Of a DNA stretch of 64,000 nt, positions 42,718 through 51,494 are shown piece after piece. Position 1 is the stretch's first letter. Each line of letters starts with the position of its first letter. A program made the translations under genes and the position numbers. Location of the stretch: positions 1,550,001-1,614,000 of the forward strand of contig NZ_BNJI01000003.1 in NCBI RefSeq assembly GCF_016587415.1. The letters run 5' to 3'. Under the pieces are notes generated by a model, which ran no database searches, was not told where the DNA came from, and worked only from the letters and a program-made list of their open reading frames with translations. Source of the DNA: Ktedonobacter sp. SOSP1-85 (lineage in GTDB: Bacteria; Chloroflexota; Ktedonobacteria; Ktedonobacterales; Ktedonobacteraceae).

Positions 42718-45174
42718 ATGGGAAAACAGGAAGTTCTTGCAGCAGATGGACGACGTAGAGAAGATGTCGCGCTTATTACCGGGCGCGCCCATTACGTCGA
42801 TGATATACGCCTACCGGAGGGGCGACCGGCGCCCTTGCATATGGCGGTTGTGCGCAGCATCTATGCCCACGCCAAGCTTGGGCAGATAGATGTGGAGGCG
42901 GCGCGAGCGCTACCGGGAGTCGTGGGAGCATTTACAGGTGAGGAGTTGGTGCGCGATATGCCCATCCTCGAACCCGTGCCCATGCCGGGCCTGAAGAAGC
43001 CGCAGCGGCGCCCCATGGCTCTGCAACGAGTGCGCTATGTGGGTGATCCCGTGGCGGTCGTGCTCGCAGAGAGTCCAGCCCTTGCAGCCGATGCGCGCGA
43101 CCTGGTCGATATCAGCTATGAACCCCTGCCAGTCGTAAGCGATCCCGAGGAGGCGCTCGCGCCTGGTGCTCCCCTGCTCTATGAAGAATTTGGCTCAAAC
43201 ATCGCCGTGCAGACGCACGCCAGCGGGGGTGATATCGAGGCCGCCTTTGCCCAGGCTGAGCATACCACGCGCTTTCGCGTTGTGAACCAGCGTATCGCCC
43301 CTAACTCGCTTGAGCCACGTGGATGCCTATTTGACTTTGATCCCGCAACGGGCGAGCTAACGGCCTGGTTATCTTCACAGTCCATCTACCGCGCCAGAGA
43401 TACTCTAGCGCATTTCCTGCACATCGCTCGCGAGAAGATTCATGTGTATAATGCCGAGGTGGGTGGGGGCTTTGGCTCCAAGGCGGGTTTTGTGGGCGAG
43501 GAGCTGGTTGCTGCCGCGCTCGCCGTCAGGTATGGACGGCCAGTGAAATGGATCGAGAGCCGCAGCGAGAATTTGCAGGCGCAGACGCAGGGGCGAGGGC
43601 AGATCAATTATATCGAAGCGGCCTTCCAAGGCGATGGTTGCTTGCTTGGATTACGTGTGCGTACGGTAGCAGACCTGGGGGCTTTTCTCGCCGCGATTAC
43701 CGCTATGGTTCCGCATGGCACGGCCTATCTGCTGAGTGGCCCCTATAGAGTACAGGCTATTGATGTGCAGATGGTTGGCGTCTACACCAATAAGGTTGCG
43801 ACCGCGCCCTACCGAGGCGCGGGCCGACCAGAGGCGGCATATATCCTGGAACGCACACTGGATCGCATCGCACATATCTTAAAGCTCGATCCCGCCGAGG
43901 TGCGCCAGCGGAACTTTATCGCCGCGAACGACTTTCCTCATCGGACAGTCATGGGCATGAGCTATGAGAGCGGCAACTACCAGGCTGGCCTGGAGCGCTT
44001 GCTGACCCTCGCTGACTATACTGGTTGGCGTACGAAGCAGCGCGAGCAGCGTTCCCAGGGTGAGAGCAAGCACCTATTAGGCATCGGGCTGGCAACCTTC
44101 ATCGAAAACTCTGGCGGGAGCATGGGGCCGATCAGGCCTGGTATTCCCCAGGAGGCTGCCACGGTACGCATTCGGCCTGATGGCACTATCCTGGTGCAGA
44201 GCGGCGTGGCTTCCAATGGCCAGGGACACTTCACGGCCTTTGCCCAGATCGTGGCGAAAGAGCTGAATGTGCCTATGTCGCACGTTGAAGTTCAGATGAA
44301 CGACGCCTCTCTGCCCGCCTTTGGCATCGGCACCTTTGGTAGTCGCACCACTCAGACCTCTGGCTCGGCGGTGCTGCTCGCTGCCCAGGCTGTGCGTGAG
44401 AAGGCCTTGCAGGTGGCGGCGCGGACGCTGGAGGTTTCTCCACAGGACCTGGTGCTGGAAGATGGACAGGTGATGGTACAAGGCGTCCCGGCGCGCGTGT
44501 TGAGTCTGGGTGAACTGGCAAGGATGGTTGAGGCGCAGCCTGAACTGATCGAGCATGAGACCCCTAATCCCGTAAATGGCGTTCCTATCGAGGGCCTGGC
44601 TGCCTGGCGTGACTTTGTCTCGCCTGAGTCGACATTCTCCTCTGGCGCGCACCTGGCGGTTGTCGAGATCGATACTGAGACGGGCGAGGTAAAGCTGGAG
44701 GCATATGTCGCGGTCGACGACTGTGGGCGTGTGCTCAACGAATTCCTGGCCGAGGCTCAGGTTCATGGCGGTGTTGCCCAGGGAATCGGTCAAGCCCTCT
44801 ATGAGGAGACGCTCTATGACCAGGAGGGACAGTTCCTCACCAGTACCTTCATGGACTACGCCATGCCCTTCGCGCGGGGCATCCCCGAGATACAAGCCGC
44901 CTTTGTCGAGACGCCTTCGCCCCGCAATCCCCTGGGTGTGAAGGGTGTTGGAGAAGGCGGCACCATTGGCGCGCCCCCGGCGGTCGTCAACGCCGTTCTG
45001 GATGCCCTGGAGCCGCTAGGTATTCAGAACATCGATATGCCCATCAAACCTGAGCGGGTCTGGAGCCTGATCCAGTCCGCGTATCAGGGGGCCTTACAGG
45101 AAACAGATCCTGTACTCCCCTCAGTCTTCCAGGCAGAGGTCAAGGCCTCCAACGAAGCTCCCGAATTCGGGTAA
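42718..45174 (+). CDS. Molybdenum hydroxylase large subunit (xanthine dehydrogenase/CoxL family)
   Basis: 818 residues. The N-terminal a/b hammerhead domain (about 20-130) includes GRAHYVDDIRLP and RYVGDPVAVVLAE. The molybdopterin-binding domains contain VGGGFGSKAG, PYRGAGRPEA and GVGEGGTIGAPP, the last with the catalytic Glu. The PYRGAGRPEA loop is not the AYRCSFR of true CO dehydrogenases, so it is a type II or aldehyde/heteroaromatic hydroxylase. The FAD and 2Fe-2S subunit genes are not adjacent, which is unusual. A long hairpin ends the gene. The ribosome site is weak. Confidence 0.88.
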   Translation: MGKQEVLAADGRRREDVALITGRAHYVDDIRLPEGRPAPLHMAVVRSIYAHAKLGQIDVEAARALPGVVGAFTGEELVRDMPILEPVPMPGLKKPQRRPMALQRVRYVGDPVAVVLAESPALAADARDLVDISYEPLPVVSDPEEALAPGAPLLYEEFGSNIAVQTHASGGDIEAAFAQAEHTTRFRVVNQRIAPNSLEPRGCLFDFDPATGELTAWLSSQSIYRARDTLAHFLHIAREKIHVYNAEVGGGFGSKAGFVGEELVAAALAVRYGRPVKWIESRSENLQAQTQGRGQINYIEAAFQGDGCLLGLRVRTVADLGAFLAAITAMVPHGTAYLLSGPYRVQAIDVQMVGVYTNKVATAPYRGAGRPEAAYILERTLDRIAHILKLDPAEVRQRNFIAANDFPHRTVMGMSYESGNYQAGLERLLTLADYTGWRTKQREQRSQGESKHLLGIGLATFIENSGGSMGPIRPGIPQEAATVRIRPDGTILVQSGVASNGQGHFTAFAQIVAKELNVPMSHVEVQMNDASLPAFGIGTFGSRTTQTSGSAVLLAAQAVREKALQVAARTLEVSPQDLVLEDGQVMVQGVPARVLSLGELARMVEAQPELIEHETPNPVNGVPIEGLAAWRDFVSPESTFSSGAHLAVVEIDTETGEVKLEAYVAVDDCGRVLNEFLAEAQVHGGVAQGIGQALYEETLYDQEGQFLTSTFMDYAMPFARGIPEIQAAFVETPSPRNPLGVKGVGEGGTIGAPPAVVNAVLDALEPLGIQNIDMPIKPERVWSLIQSAYQGALQETDPVLPSVFQAEVKASNEAPEFG

Positions 45175-45176
45175 AA

Positions 45177-45237
45177 ATACATGTGGTGTGGTGGGTTGAG
45201 TTGCCTGCAGCAACTCAACCCACCACACCACATGTAT
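45177..45237. terminator. Long perfect hairpin terminator
   Basis: A 28-bp perfect stem (45177-45204 with 45210-45237), loop CTGCA, starting 3 nt after the hydroxylase stop codon. It separates that gene from the convergent RraA-like gene. Confidence 0.8.
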
Positions 45238-45255
45238 GATCATGGTAAGACACCC

Positions 45256-45834
45256 TTAGCGCTGTTGTGCTCGTAGCCTGGCGAGGCGTTCGTTATCCTG
45301 CTGGAGCCTGGCTTCAGCGCGGGTAAGCAGTGTTTCGATCTGCTCATGGGGCCAGATGACGACTCCATCGTCGTCCGCGATGACCAGGTCGCCATCACGG
45401 ACGATAGTCTCTTCAAAGGTGATGCGGCCGCCCACGACCGCTGGACCGTCCTTACGTGAGGCGGTAGGGGTCACCCCACGGCACCATACGCGAAATACTT
45501 CAAGCGCTTTAATCTCCCTGGAATCACGGACCAGCCCATCCGTAATCAGGCCTGCGAGTCCTGCGTTCTGCATTTCGAGGGCGAGCAGGTCGCCCACAGT
45601 CGCTGTCCGCGAGGTATGGCCACCCGCGACGACCAGCACCGTTCCCGGCTCAGGTGGCGCCTCCAGCACTTTGCGAATGGCCAGGTTATCATCCTGGTTC
45701 ATCAGCGCGACATAGGCCGGGCCAACGACCCGTGAACCTGGTAACAGCGGAAGAATATAGTTGGGAAGGACGCCCTTTCCTTCGCTTGCGTCAGATGCTA
45801 GTGTGGCCGAGAGCCACTCTGGATACTCTCTCAT
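45256..45834 (-). CDS. RraA/HMG-CHA aldolase-like protein
   Basis: 192 residues from ATG 45834; the open frame extends to 45912 without a start preceded by a site. The RraA fold is seen in LVVAGGHTSRTATVGDLLALEMQ (two parts), then GLITDGLVRDS with the Arg/Asp used for metal and substrate in class II pyruvate aldolases, and IADDDGVVIWP. Family members are either RNase E inhibitors or 4-hydroxy-4-methyl-2-oxoglutarate aldolases. With no RNase E context, an aldolase or hydrolase of keto acids is more likely. Confidence 0.75.
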   Translation of the reverse strand: MREYPEWLSATLASDASEGKGVLPNYILPLLPGSRVVGPAYVALMNQDDNLAIRKVLEAPPEPGTVLVVAGGHTSRTATVGDLLALEMQNAGLAGLITDGLVRDSREIKALEVFRVWCRGVTPTASRKDGPAVVGGRITFEETIVRDGDLVIADDDGVVIWPHEQIETLLTRAEARLQQDNERLARLRAQQR

Positions 45835-46005
45835 ATGCTTTCTTTGCCTTTCCCTACTAGTAGCATAAATAATGCGATATGCATCTTCTGCATATCGCCT
45901 CGCACCTACCACACCACCTACCCGTTAGTATACTTGCGAGTGCCCCAAGACGTCCGCCTGGGTAGACTACATCATATAACATAGCGAGTGCCGCAGGCGT
46001 GAGAA

Positions 46006-47118
46006 TTAGTTGCCTCGCTGCATCCGTTCGACAATCAAGGTCATCACATGGCTGACCGCCAGGGCGACCTCTACATCTTCCTGTACCTGAAAGTCTTCGA
46101 GCGTGCGGCTGTGGAGCGCAATAATGCCAAAGAGGCGCGATCCCATCAGGAGCGGTAAGAGAAGGGTTTGTTTCATACCTGGAGCCAGGTCTTGCAGCGG
46201 AGCGGGAAGCTGTGATGTCTGGAAGAGAGACGTTTCCTCTTGCTGGAGACGTGCCAGCAGAGGTGTGTCTTTCAGCGATTTCCCCGTGAACTGATGCGCC
46301 AGGCGTTGCTCCTCTGGCTCATCCAACCCCAGACAGAGTAGATCCATGACCGTCACGTTGGCATCTAGAAGAAGAATGCTTGCAAGTGTGGTGTGGAAGA
46401 GTTGACATTGTAGAGCGGTGATTTGCTTCAAACTCTCACGTTGTTGTCTAAGCTGACTGGTATCAGGCCTCTTGGTTGCTTCTAGCGCAATGACATGCGC
46501 AAGCTCCAGAAACATATTGAGGCGATCATAGGTCTGGCGCTCAAGCGCGCGCTGCCGAGTCACATCGCGATAGACGAGGACGGCCCAGCGAATACACCTC
46601 TGTTCGTCGTAAATGGGAGTGCCACTCACGTTAAGGAGGTGGTCCTGACCATCCAGCGAATGGATGAAGATGTCGAGCGTGTTCTCCCCTGTCAGGGACT
46701 CGCCCGCGAAGATACGTGCCAGTGGCGTCTGCTCTATTAGCAGGTGCTGCCCCTCCACAGAGCGAACTTGCAGAAGTGCGAAACGTTCTTCGTGCGAGAG
46801 GGCGAGGAAACGCGGATGATGTTCAATCAAAAAGAGATCATGAAAAGCCATATTGGCCCAGAGGAGAAAGCCCTCCTCATTGAAGACCGCCAGCAGATCG
46901 GTCAGCGTTTCGATGATCTGCAAGAGAGAAGGCGAGAGTGGCAAGGCGGTATCTGTGGTGGCGGCAGAAGAGTTTGACAAAGCAGGCATGTCTCTCGCTA
47001 CACCCGAATCTGCTCTGCCAAAGTTGTTATAGAGACTTTTCGGCGTGAAGGAATCTATTGGTGGTAACATAAACTCAGGCTTTTGGGGGAAAAAGGTACT
47101 CTGGTTATTCTGAAGCAT
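46006..47118 (-). CDS. PAS-GAF signalling protein without output domain
   Basis: 370 residues from ATG 47118. The N-terminal 70 residues are low-complexity. A PAS domain lies at about 72-190 (LLAVFNEEGFLLWANMAFHDL, then GTPIYDEQRCIRWAVLVYRDVT). A helix of about 45 residues follows, then a GAF-like domain to the end (QTLLLPLLMGSRLFGIIALHS). No histidine kinase, GGDEF or HTH region follows, so it probably works as a sensing partner of another kinase. No two-component gene is adjacent. The ligand is unknown. Confidence 0.75.
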   Translation of the reverse strand: MLQNNQSTFFPQKPEFMLPPIDSFTPKSLYNNFGRADSGVARDMPALSNSSAATTDTALPLSPSLLQIIETLTDLLAVFNEEGFLLWANMAFHDLFLIEHHPRFLALSHEERFALLQVRSVEGQHLLIEQTPLARIFAGESLTGENTLDIFIHSLDGQDHLLNVSGTPIYDEQRCIRWAVLVYRDVTRQRALERQTYDRLNMFLELAHVIALEATKRPDTSQLRQQRESLKQITALQCQLFHTTLASILLLDANVTVMDLLCLGLDEPEEQRLAHQFTGKSLKDTPLLARLQQEETSLFQTSQLPAPLQDLAPGMKQTLLLPLLMGSRLFGIIALHSRTLEDFQVQEDVEVALAVSHVMTLIVERMQRGN

Positions 47119-47329
47119 ATTCACACACCATTTCATCTAGCTACATTTTAAATTGTCTACCAACACATTTGAATACATGAGCTTACATATACTACTATAA
47201 CATAGATGTGTGGAAAGGTGTCAATAGTGTAAAAACGTATAAAAGCGATATAGATAATAAGAAGAGTATGGTTTTAACCCTTGTTACACCTCTGTGATAC
47301 ATTGCAATACAATGCAGAAAGTGAAAGCA

Positions 47330-47357
47330 GGCAGGTGGTCACTATCGGCCACCTGCC
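47330..47357. terminator. Hairpin after MFS gene
   Basis: GGCAGGTGG (47330-47338) and CCACCTGCC (47349-47357) pair with a 10-nt loop, 34 nt beyond the stop of the minus-strand MFS gene. T-richness after the stem is modest. Confidence 0.6.
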
Positions 47358-47390
47358 CGTTTGTATTCGGAATGAATTATGTACCGGATG

Positions 47391-48707
47391 TCAGGCGGGA
47401 GAGGTTTCCCCTGTTTCCGCGAGATCGACGCGCTCCGTCTCGTCGTCGTGACGCAAGAAATCTGCCTCGCGGGCCTCGCGACCTACGGCAGTAAAGATGA
47501 TGACCGCCAGGAAGGCGCCTAATGAGAAGTAAGCCAGCGCCAGTTGATAGTTGGGGAGCTTCTCCGTTCCCAACGCATTGGCCGTAACGCCCTCGATGAA
47601 GACGATCCAGGAGGCGAAGAGATTGCCGAGCTGGTAGGCAAAGCCCGGGAAGGTGCCACGTACATCCGTGGGCGAGAGCTCATTCAGGTGAGCAGGGATA
47701 ACACCCCAGGCACCCTGGACCATAAACTGTAGCAAGAAGGCGCCAATTGACAGTGAAACGGCTGTTCCCACTAGCGGTATCTGAATCAGGCCTGTCCAGA
47801 GCGGGATCATAATGATGCCCAGGATGCTGGCGATGATAATGGCACGCCTGCGACCCCAGGATTGAGAGAAGGCCCCAAACAGCGTGCCTCCAATAATCGC
47901 CCCAATATTCGAGATAATCGTAATGGTGGAGGCCTGTCCAGGACTGAAATGTAGTTGAGCCTTCAAGAAAGTTGGCAAGTTATCCTGAGTGCCATGAGAG
48001 AGACTATTAAAGGCTGTCATCAGGAAAATGACATACAAGAAGACGAGCCCATGGCTCTTAATGGCCTTCCAGATGCTTTGCCACATCCCGATGCCACGCG
48101 AGCGTAGCGACTCCTGGCGTTGTGTCCAGACCTCGGATTCGGTGACGCTCAGACGAATATAGACTACCAGGAGGGCGGGCAACGCGCCCACAATAAAGAG
48201 GCCGCGCCAGCCAATAATGGGAAAGAGTATCCCATAGGCAAGGGCTGCCAGCAGATAGCCAAAGGCATAGCCTTGCTGGAGAATACCAGAGTAGAGGCCG
48301 CGTGAGCGTGTTGGGAGCGACTCCATAGCCAGCGAGGAGCCGAGACCCCATTCACCGCCCATACCGATGCCAAAGAGAATGCGCAAGACAAGGAACGTAA
48401 TATAGTTGGGAGAGAAGGCCGTGAGGAGCTCCAGGGCTGAATAGAGCAGGATATCGATCATAAGTGGAGTGCGACGTCCAAAACGTTCAGCCAGTAAACC
48501 AAAGATGAGGGCGCCCAGCGGGCGCATCGCCAGAGTTAGGGTCACGGTCAGCAGGATAGCGGTAACCCCAAGGTGAAACTCTTTGGCAATCTCGGTAGCA
48601 GTCAATGAGACGAGGAAGAAATCAAAGGCGTCAAGGGTCCAACCGAGAAAGCTCGCGATAAAGGTGTTACGCTGATTCCTGTTTAAGAAGGTAGCGACGC
48701 TGCTCAA
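47391..48707 (-). CDS. MFS transporter, sugar/aromatic-acid:proton symporter type
   Basis: 438 residues and twelve hydrophobic segments. Helix 1 has FLGWTLDAFDFFLVSL, the signature of the SHS/AAHS (lactate, sialic acid, aromatic acid) branch. Loop 2-3 is GLLAERFGRRTPL, helix 4 is RILFGIGMGGEWGLG, and loop 8-9 is FSQSWGRRRA. It probably takes up organic acids or sugars. It is transcribed alone with an AT-rich upstream region. The substrate is not determinable from sequence. Confidence 0.85.
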   Translation of the reverse strand: MSSVATFLNRNQRNTFIASFLGWTLDAFDFFLVSLTATEIAKEFHLGVTAILLTVTLTLAMRPLGALIFGLLAERFGRRTPLMIDILLYSALELLTAFSPNYITFLVLRILFGIGMGGEWGLGSSLAMESLPTRSRGLYSGILQQGYAFGYLLAALAYGILFPIIGWRGLFIVGALPALLVVYIRLSVTESEVWTQRQESLRSRGIGMWQSIWKAIKSHGLVFLYVIFLMTAFNSLSHGTQDNLPTFLKAQLHFSPGQASTITIISNIGAIIGGTLFGAFSQSWGRRRAIIIASILGIIMIPLWTGLIQIPLVGTAVSLSIGAFLLQFMVQGAWGVIPAHLNELSPTDVRGTFPGFAYQLGNLFASWIVFIEGVTANALGTEKLPNYQLALAYFSLGAFLAVIIFTAVGREAREADFLRHDDETERVDLAETGETSPA

Positions 48708-49014
48708 GGTAGAGTACTCCTTTACTATAAGCTCATCCTTAACAAATAGTATATGCGTGTGCCGCCATGTGTAAATCTATATAAATTGGGGAGGAACGGT
48801 GAATTACACTATATCACTTTTTTCTCAAAATGTGTTAGAACTATCTTAATGAATTAAGTCAAAGTTAATGGAATGTGTTTTTGGTGTTCATAATTCTAGC
48901 CTCCTACTTTCTCAAGGTTGTGTAACGGAACACGAATGGGAGGCTGCTTAGGGAGACGGTTGAAGTCACCTGGTACAAAGGTACTTTCTCTCTTGTAACG
49001 TGCTGGGGGAGGAG

Positions 49015-49393
49015 TATAATACGCCTGTTTACAGGATCTTGACGAAGGGGCAAGTCACTCCAAAGAAGGGTGACTTTAGAGATATAATTTGTGGTCGATA
49101 TTCTAAATTAGTGAGGATCGCAAGCATTATTTCGCGAAGACCACATAGGAAATGCTACCCCCTTCAGGCATTGAAGCAGTCAGTTTAGTGTTCTTATATA
49201 TGAGACATGGTGCAGCCTTATTGTCCCTTTCATCTCATCCTTCAGATAGAGGCACATGTCTGCATACTTCTTCTCCGAACACCCTGAGCGCGTGCCCCTG
49301 AATGGGGGTTGGGTTTCGGAATAAGATCAGAGAGCAAAGCAACAGAGATAGTCAACAAGTACAAAACTTGTGAAAATAAAGGAGAAATTGTAT
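49015..49393 (+). ncRNA. Candidate structured leader or small RNA
   Basis: A promoter-like TTGTAA (48993-48998), 16 nt, TATAAT (49015-49020) precedes about 370 nt with no credible gene. Several stems are visible: 49052-49060 with 49068-49076; TGTGGTC (49090-49096) with GACCACA (49139-49145); AATGC (49151-49155) with GCATT (49168-49172); and CCCC/GGGG at 49295-49307. The 61-codon gene starts at 49394. I recognise no known riboswitch. The region 48708-48990 is otherwise empty. Confidence 0.4.
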
Positions 49394-49579
49394 ATGCCTA
49401 CGCTTGAGAAGTTCTGTGAGCACGACCTGGTTATGTGGCACTATCGTCAGGGCCAGAAAAATGTTCCCGCCCCCGCCGTGGTTATTCGCCAGGAGGCAGA
49501 TGGCGTGGTCATCCGCGTCAAGGTTGAGGGTAGCGTCAAGCAGGTCGTTGTCGCTCCCGAGCAACTCTCGCATCGCTAA
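49394..49579 (+). CDS. 61-residue protein of unknown function
   Basis: From ATG 49394, 9 nt after AAAGGAG; an ATG at 49370 lacks a site. The protein is short, without membrane segment or signal. Its beta pattern PAPAVVIRQEADGVVIRV suggests a small barrel (SH3/Tudor-like) that could bind nucleic acid or protein. It is followed 7 nt after the stop by a 23-bp hairpin and preceded by a long structured leader. This is a strongly insulated, probably highly expressed unit. I do not recognise the family. Confidence 0.65.
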   Translation: MPTLEKFCEHDLVMWHYRQGQKNVPAPAVVIRQEADGVVIRVKVEGSVKQVVVAPEQLSHR

Positions 49580-49586
49580 GAGCGAT

Positions 49587-49639
49587 ACAAAAGAAACGTC
49601 GATCATGTGGCTATGACACATGATCGACGTTTCTTTTGT
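49587..49639 (+). terminator. Long perfect hairpin terminator
   Basis: A 23-bp perfect stem (49587-49609 with 49617-49639), loop GCTATGA, T-rich right arm end (TTCTTTTGT). It ends the 61-residue gene. Confidence 0.8.
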
Positions 49640-49640
49640 T

Positions 49641-49704
49641 AGAGAGGAGTAAGGGTGTCAGTAAAGAGCGCTCGCGCCCTTTACTGACACCCTTACTCCT
49701 CTCT
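49641..49704 (-). terminator. Second long hairpin, serving the ABC exporter
   Basis: A 26-bp perfect stem (49641-49666 with 49679-49704) and a 12-nt loop, 14 nt beyond the minus-strand ABC stop. It abuts the preceding hairpin, so each convergent unit has its own. Confidence 0.8.
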
Positions 49705-49718
49705 ATTTTCCTCCAACT

Positions 49719-51494
49719 CTAGAAGGTGGTTTCCAGAGGGCTGTACTCGCCCTGCCAGAGGCGCTGCATCTCCGTGCTGGTCGCCAGGAGGTGCTCGAGT
49801 GTGCCCTCGGCCTCGAGTTGACCATCCTTGAGGACGAGAATATGGTCGGCGCGGCGCAGGACGGAGCGCCGGTGAGAGACTGCCAGGACCGTCTTATCTC
49901 GCTGTGCGAAGATGCGCTCCCAGAGGAGGGCCTCGGTCTCAATGTCCAGCGCGCTGGAGAGATCGTCCACCACCAGGAGTTCGGCGGGACGCACAAACAT
50001 ACGTGCCGCGGCGGAGCGCTGGATCTGGCCCCCCGAGAGGCGTACGCCCCTGGGACCGATCACCGTATCCAGGCCCTCGGCCATCTCCGCAATATCAGGC
50101 TCCAGTACTGCCAGCTCAAGCGCTTGCTTCAGGTTCGCCTCACTATCCTCCATACCAAGCAGGATGTTTTCACGCAGGCTATCGCTAAACATGTGCGGCA
50201 CCTGCGAGGTATAGGCGCTGTGCGGAGGCACGAAGAAGGACCCTGGCCGCTCCACGCGTGTTGTGTTCCAATAGATATCGCCTGCCTCTTTCGGCAATAG
50301 CCCCAGCAATACCTGCAAGAGGGTCGTCTTGCCCGAGCCAATCTCGCCAGTAATGACCGTGAACGATCCCCGTGTTAGCGAGAAGTTGATGTCACGAATA
50401 CCATGCTCAGCATCGGGATAGCGGTAGCCAAGTCCTTCAACTTTCAATTCCTGGAGTTTGTCCTTCCCAATGGGAGGCGGCGCGGGCAAGGCTGGAAGTG
50501 GTCCGCGCATATATAACGGACTCACTTCAACCAGTTTGGATGCAGGTGCCCCTTGCATCAATGTAAGCAGACGTTCGACAGAAACATCTGCCTGCTTGTA
50601 TGCTGTCAGCATGCGGCCAAAGTGCGCGGTAAACTCTGTAATCCAGCCCAGGTAGTAGACAAAAAGCGCGAAGTCGCCCACGGTAAAAGACCCATTATGC
50701 ATCACCTGCCCAGCCAGCAACAGGATCACGCCTGTACCTATGCTTACAGTATTGGAGAAGGTCGATTGAAGCACCTGGTCAAGCAGCTTGTCGCGTACCG
50801 TCATCGTCAGGCGGACCTGGTTGAGGCGCTGAAAGTGTGTAATGCTCTTCTGCTCGGCATTTGCGATCTGTACCGCCTGTACCGCGCCAAAGAGCTCGCC
50901 TAGGAAGCCCGTTACATCGCCGGTGGCCTTACGGTTATCTCCACGTCGCTTCTTGATCTGCTGACCTGCGATGTTCACGCAGGCCACGATGATGATCAAG
51001 GGTAGGTAAACGAACAGGGTAATAAAGGCGCTGATCTTGAGCATGATAACAAAGGCTATGCCCACAAAGAGAATCAGGGCAATCAGGTCGTTAAAGCCCA
51101 TCAAGAAGGAACTAATTTCATCCACGTCATCGCGCAGGCGGCTGATAGCCTCGCCCGAGGATGCGGGCAGCGCCCGAGCACCTGGCAATTGCAGGACCCA
51201 GGCAAAAATGTTTTTCTGGAGCAGGGCCGCGCTGGTATACATGAAGGGCGAGTTTGTCAATTGACAGCCTGCGAGAAAGGTCAGACGCCCCAGGCCTGAG
51301 ACCAGGAAGAGCGCGGCTATGGACCAGAGGAGCTGCTCATTTAAGCTATGGACTGTTAAGCTATCAAAGAAGCGCTGTGAGATCAGACCCGGAATCATCT
51401 CGAAGATAAAGACCAGCACGATAGAAAGACAGTTGAGCAGGTAATACCAGGGCTGGAAGCGAATCAGGTGCCAGAAAAAGCGCCAGGCTTTCAT
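49719..51494 (-). CDS. ABC exporter half-transporter, degenerate-site subunit
   Basis: 591 residues: six transmembrane helices (about 15-300), then a nucleotide-binding domain. Walker A is GEIGSGKTTL, and the signature VRLSGGQIQR is canonical. Walker B is LLVVDDLSSALD, in which Asp replaces the catalytic Glu. This marks the non-hydrolysing site of heterodimeric exporters such as BmrCD or TM287/288. Its start overlaps the end of the partner gene by 4 nt, indicating translational coupling. It exports drugs, lipids or peptides; the substrate is unknown. Confidence 0.88.
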   Translation of the reverse strand: MKAWRFFWHLIRFQPWYYLLNCLSIVLVFIFEMIPGLISQRFFDSLTVHSLNEQLLWSIAALFLVSGLGRLTFLAGCQLTNSPFMYTSAALLQKNIFAWVLQLPGARALPASSGEAISRLRDDVDEISSFLMGFNDLIALILFVGIAFVIMLKISAFITLFVYLPLIIIVACVNIAGQQIKKRRGDNRKATGDVTGFLGELFGAVQAVQIANAEQKSITHFQRLNQVRLTMTVRDKLLDQVLQSTFSNTVSIGTGVILLLAGQVMHNGSFTVGDFALFVYYLGWITEFTAHFGRMLTAYKQADVSVERLLTLMQGAPASKLVEVSPLYMRGPLPALPAPPPIGKDKLQELKVEGLGYRYPDAEHGIRDINFSLTRGSFTVITGEIGSGKTTLLQVLLGLLPKEAGDIYWNTTRVERPGSFFVPPHSAYTSQVPHMFSDSLRENILLGMEDSEANLKQALELAVLEPDIAEMAEGLDTVIGPRGVRLSGGQIQRSAAARMFVRPAELLVVDDLSSALDIETEALLWERIFAQRDKTVLAVSHRRSVLRRADHILVLKDGQLEAEGTLEHLLATSTEMQRLWQGEYSPLETTF

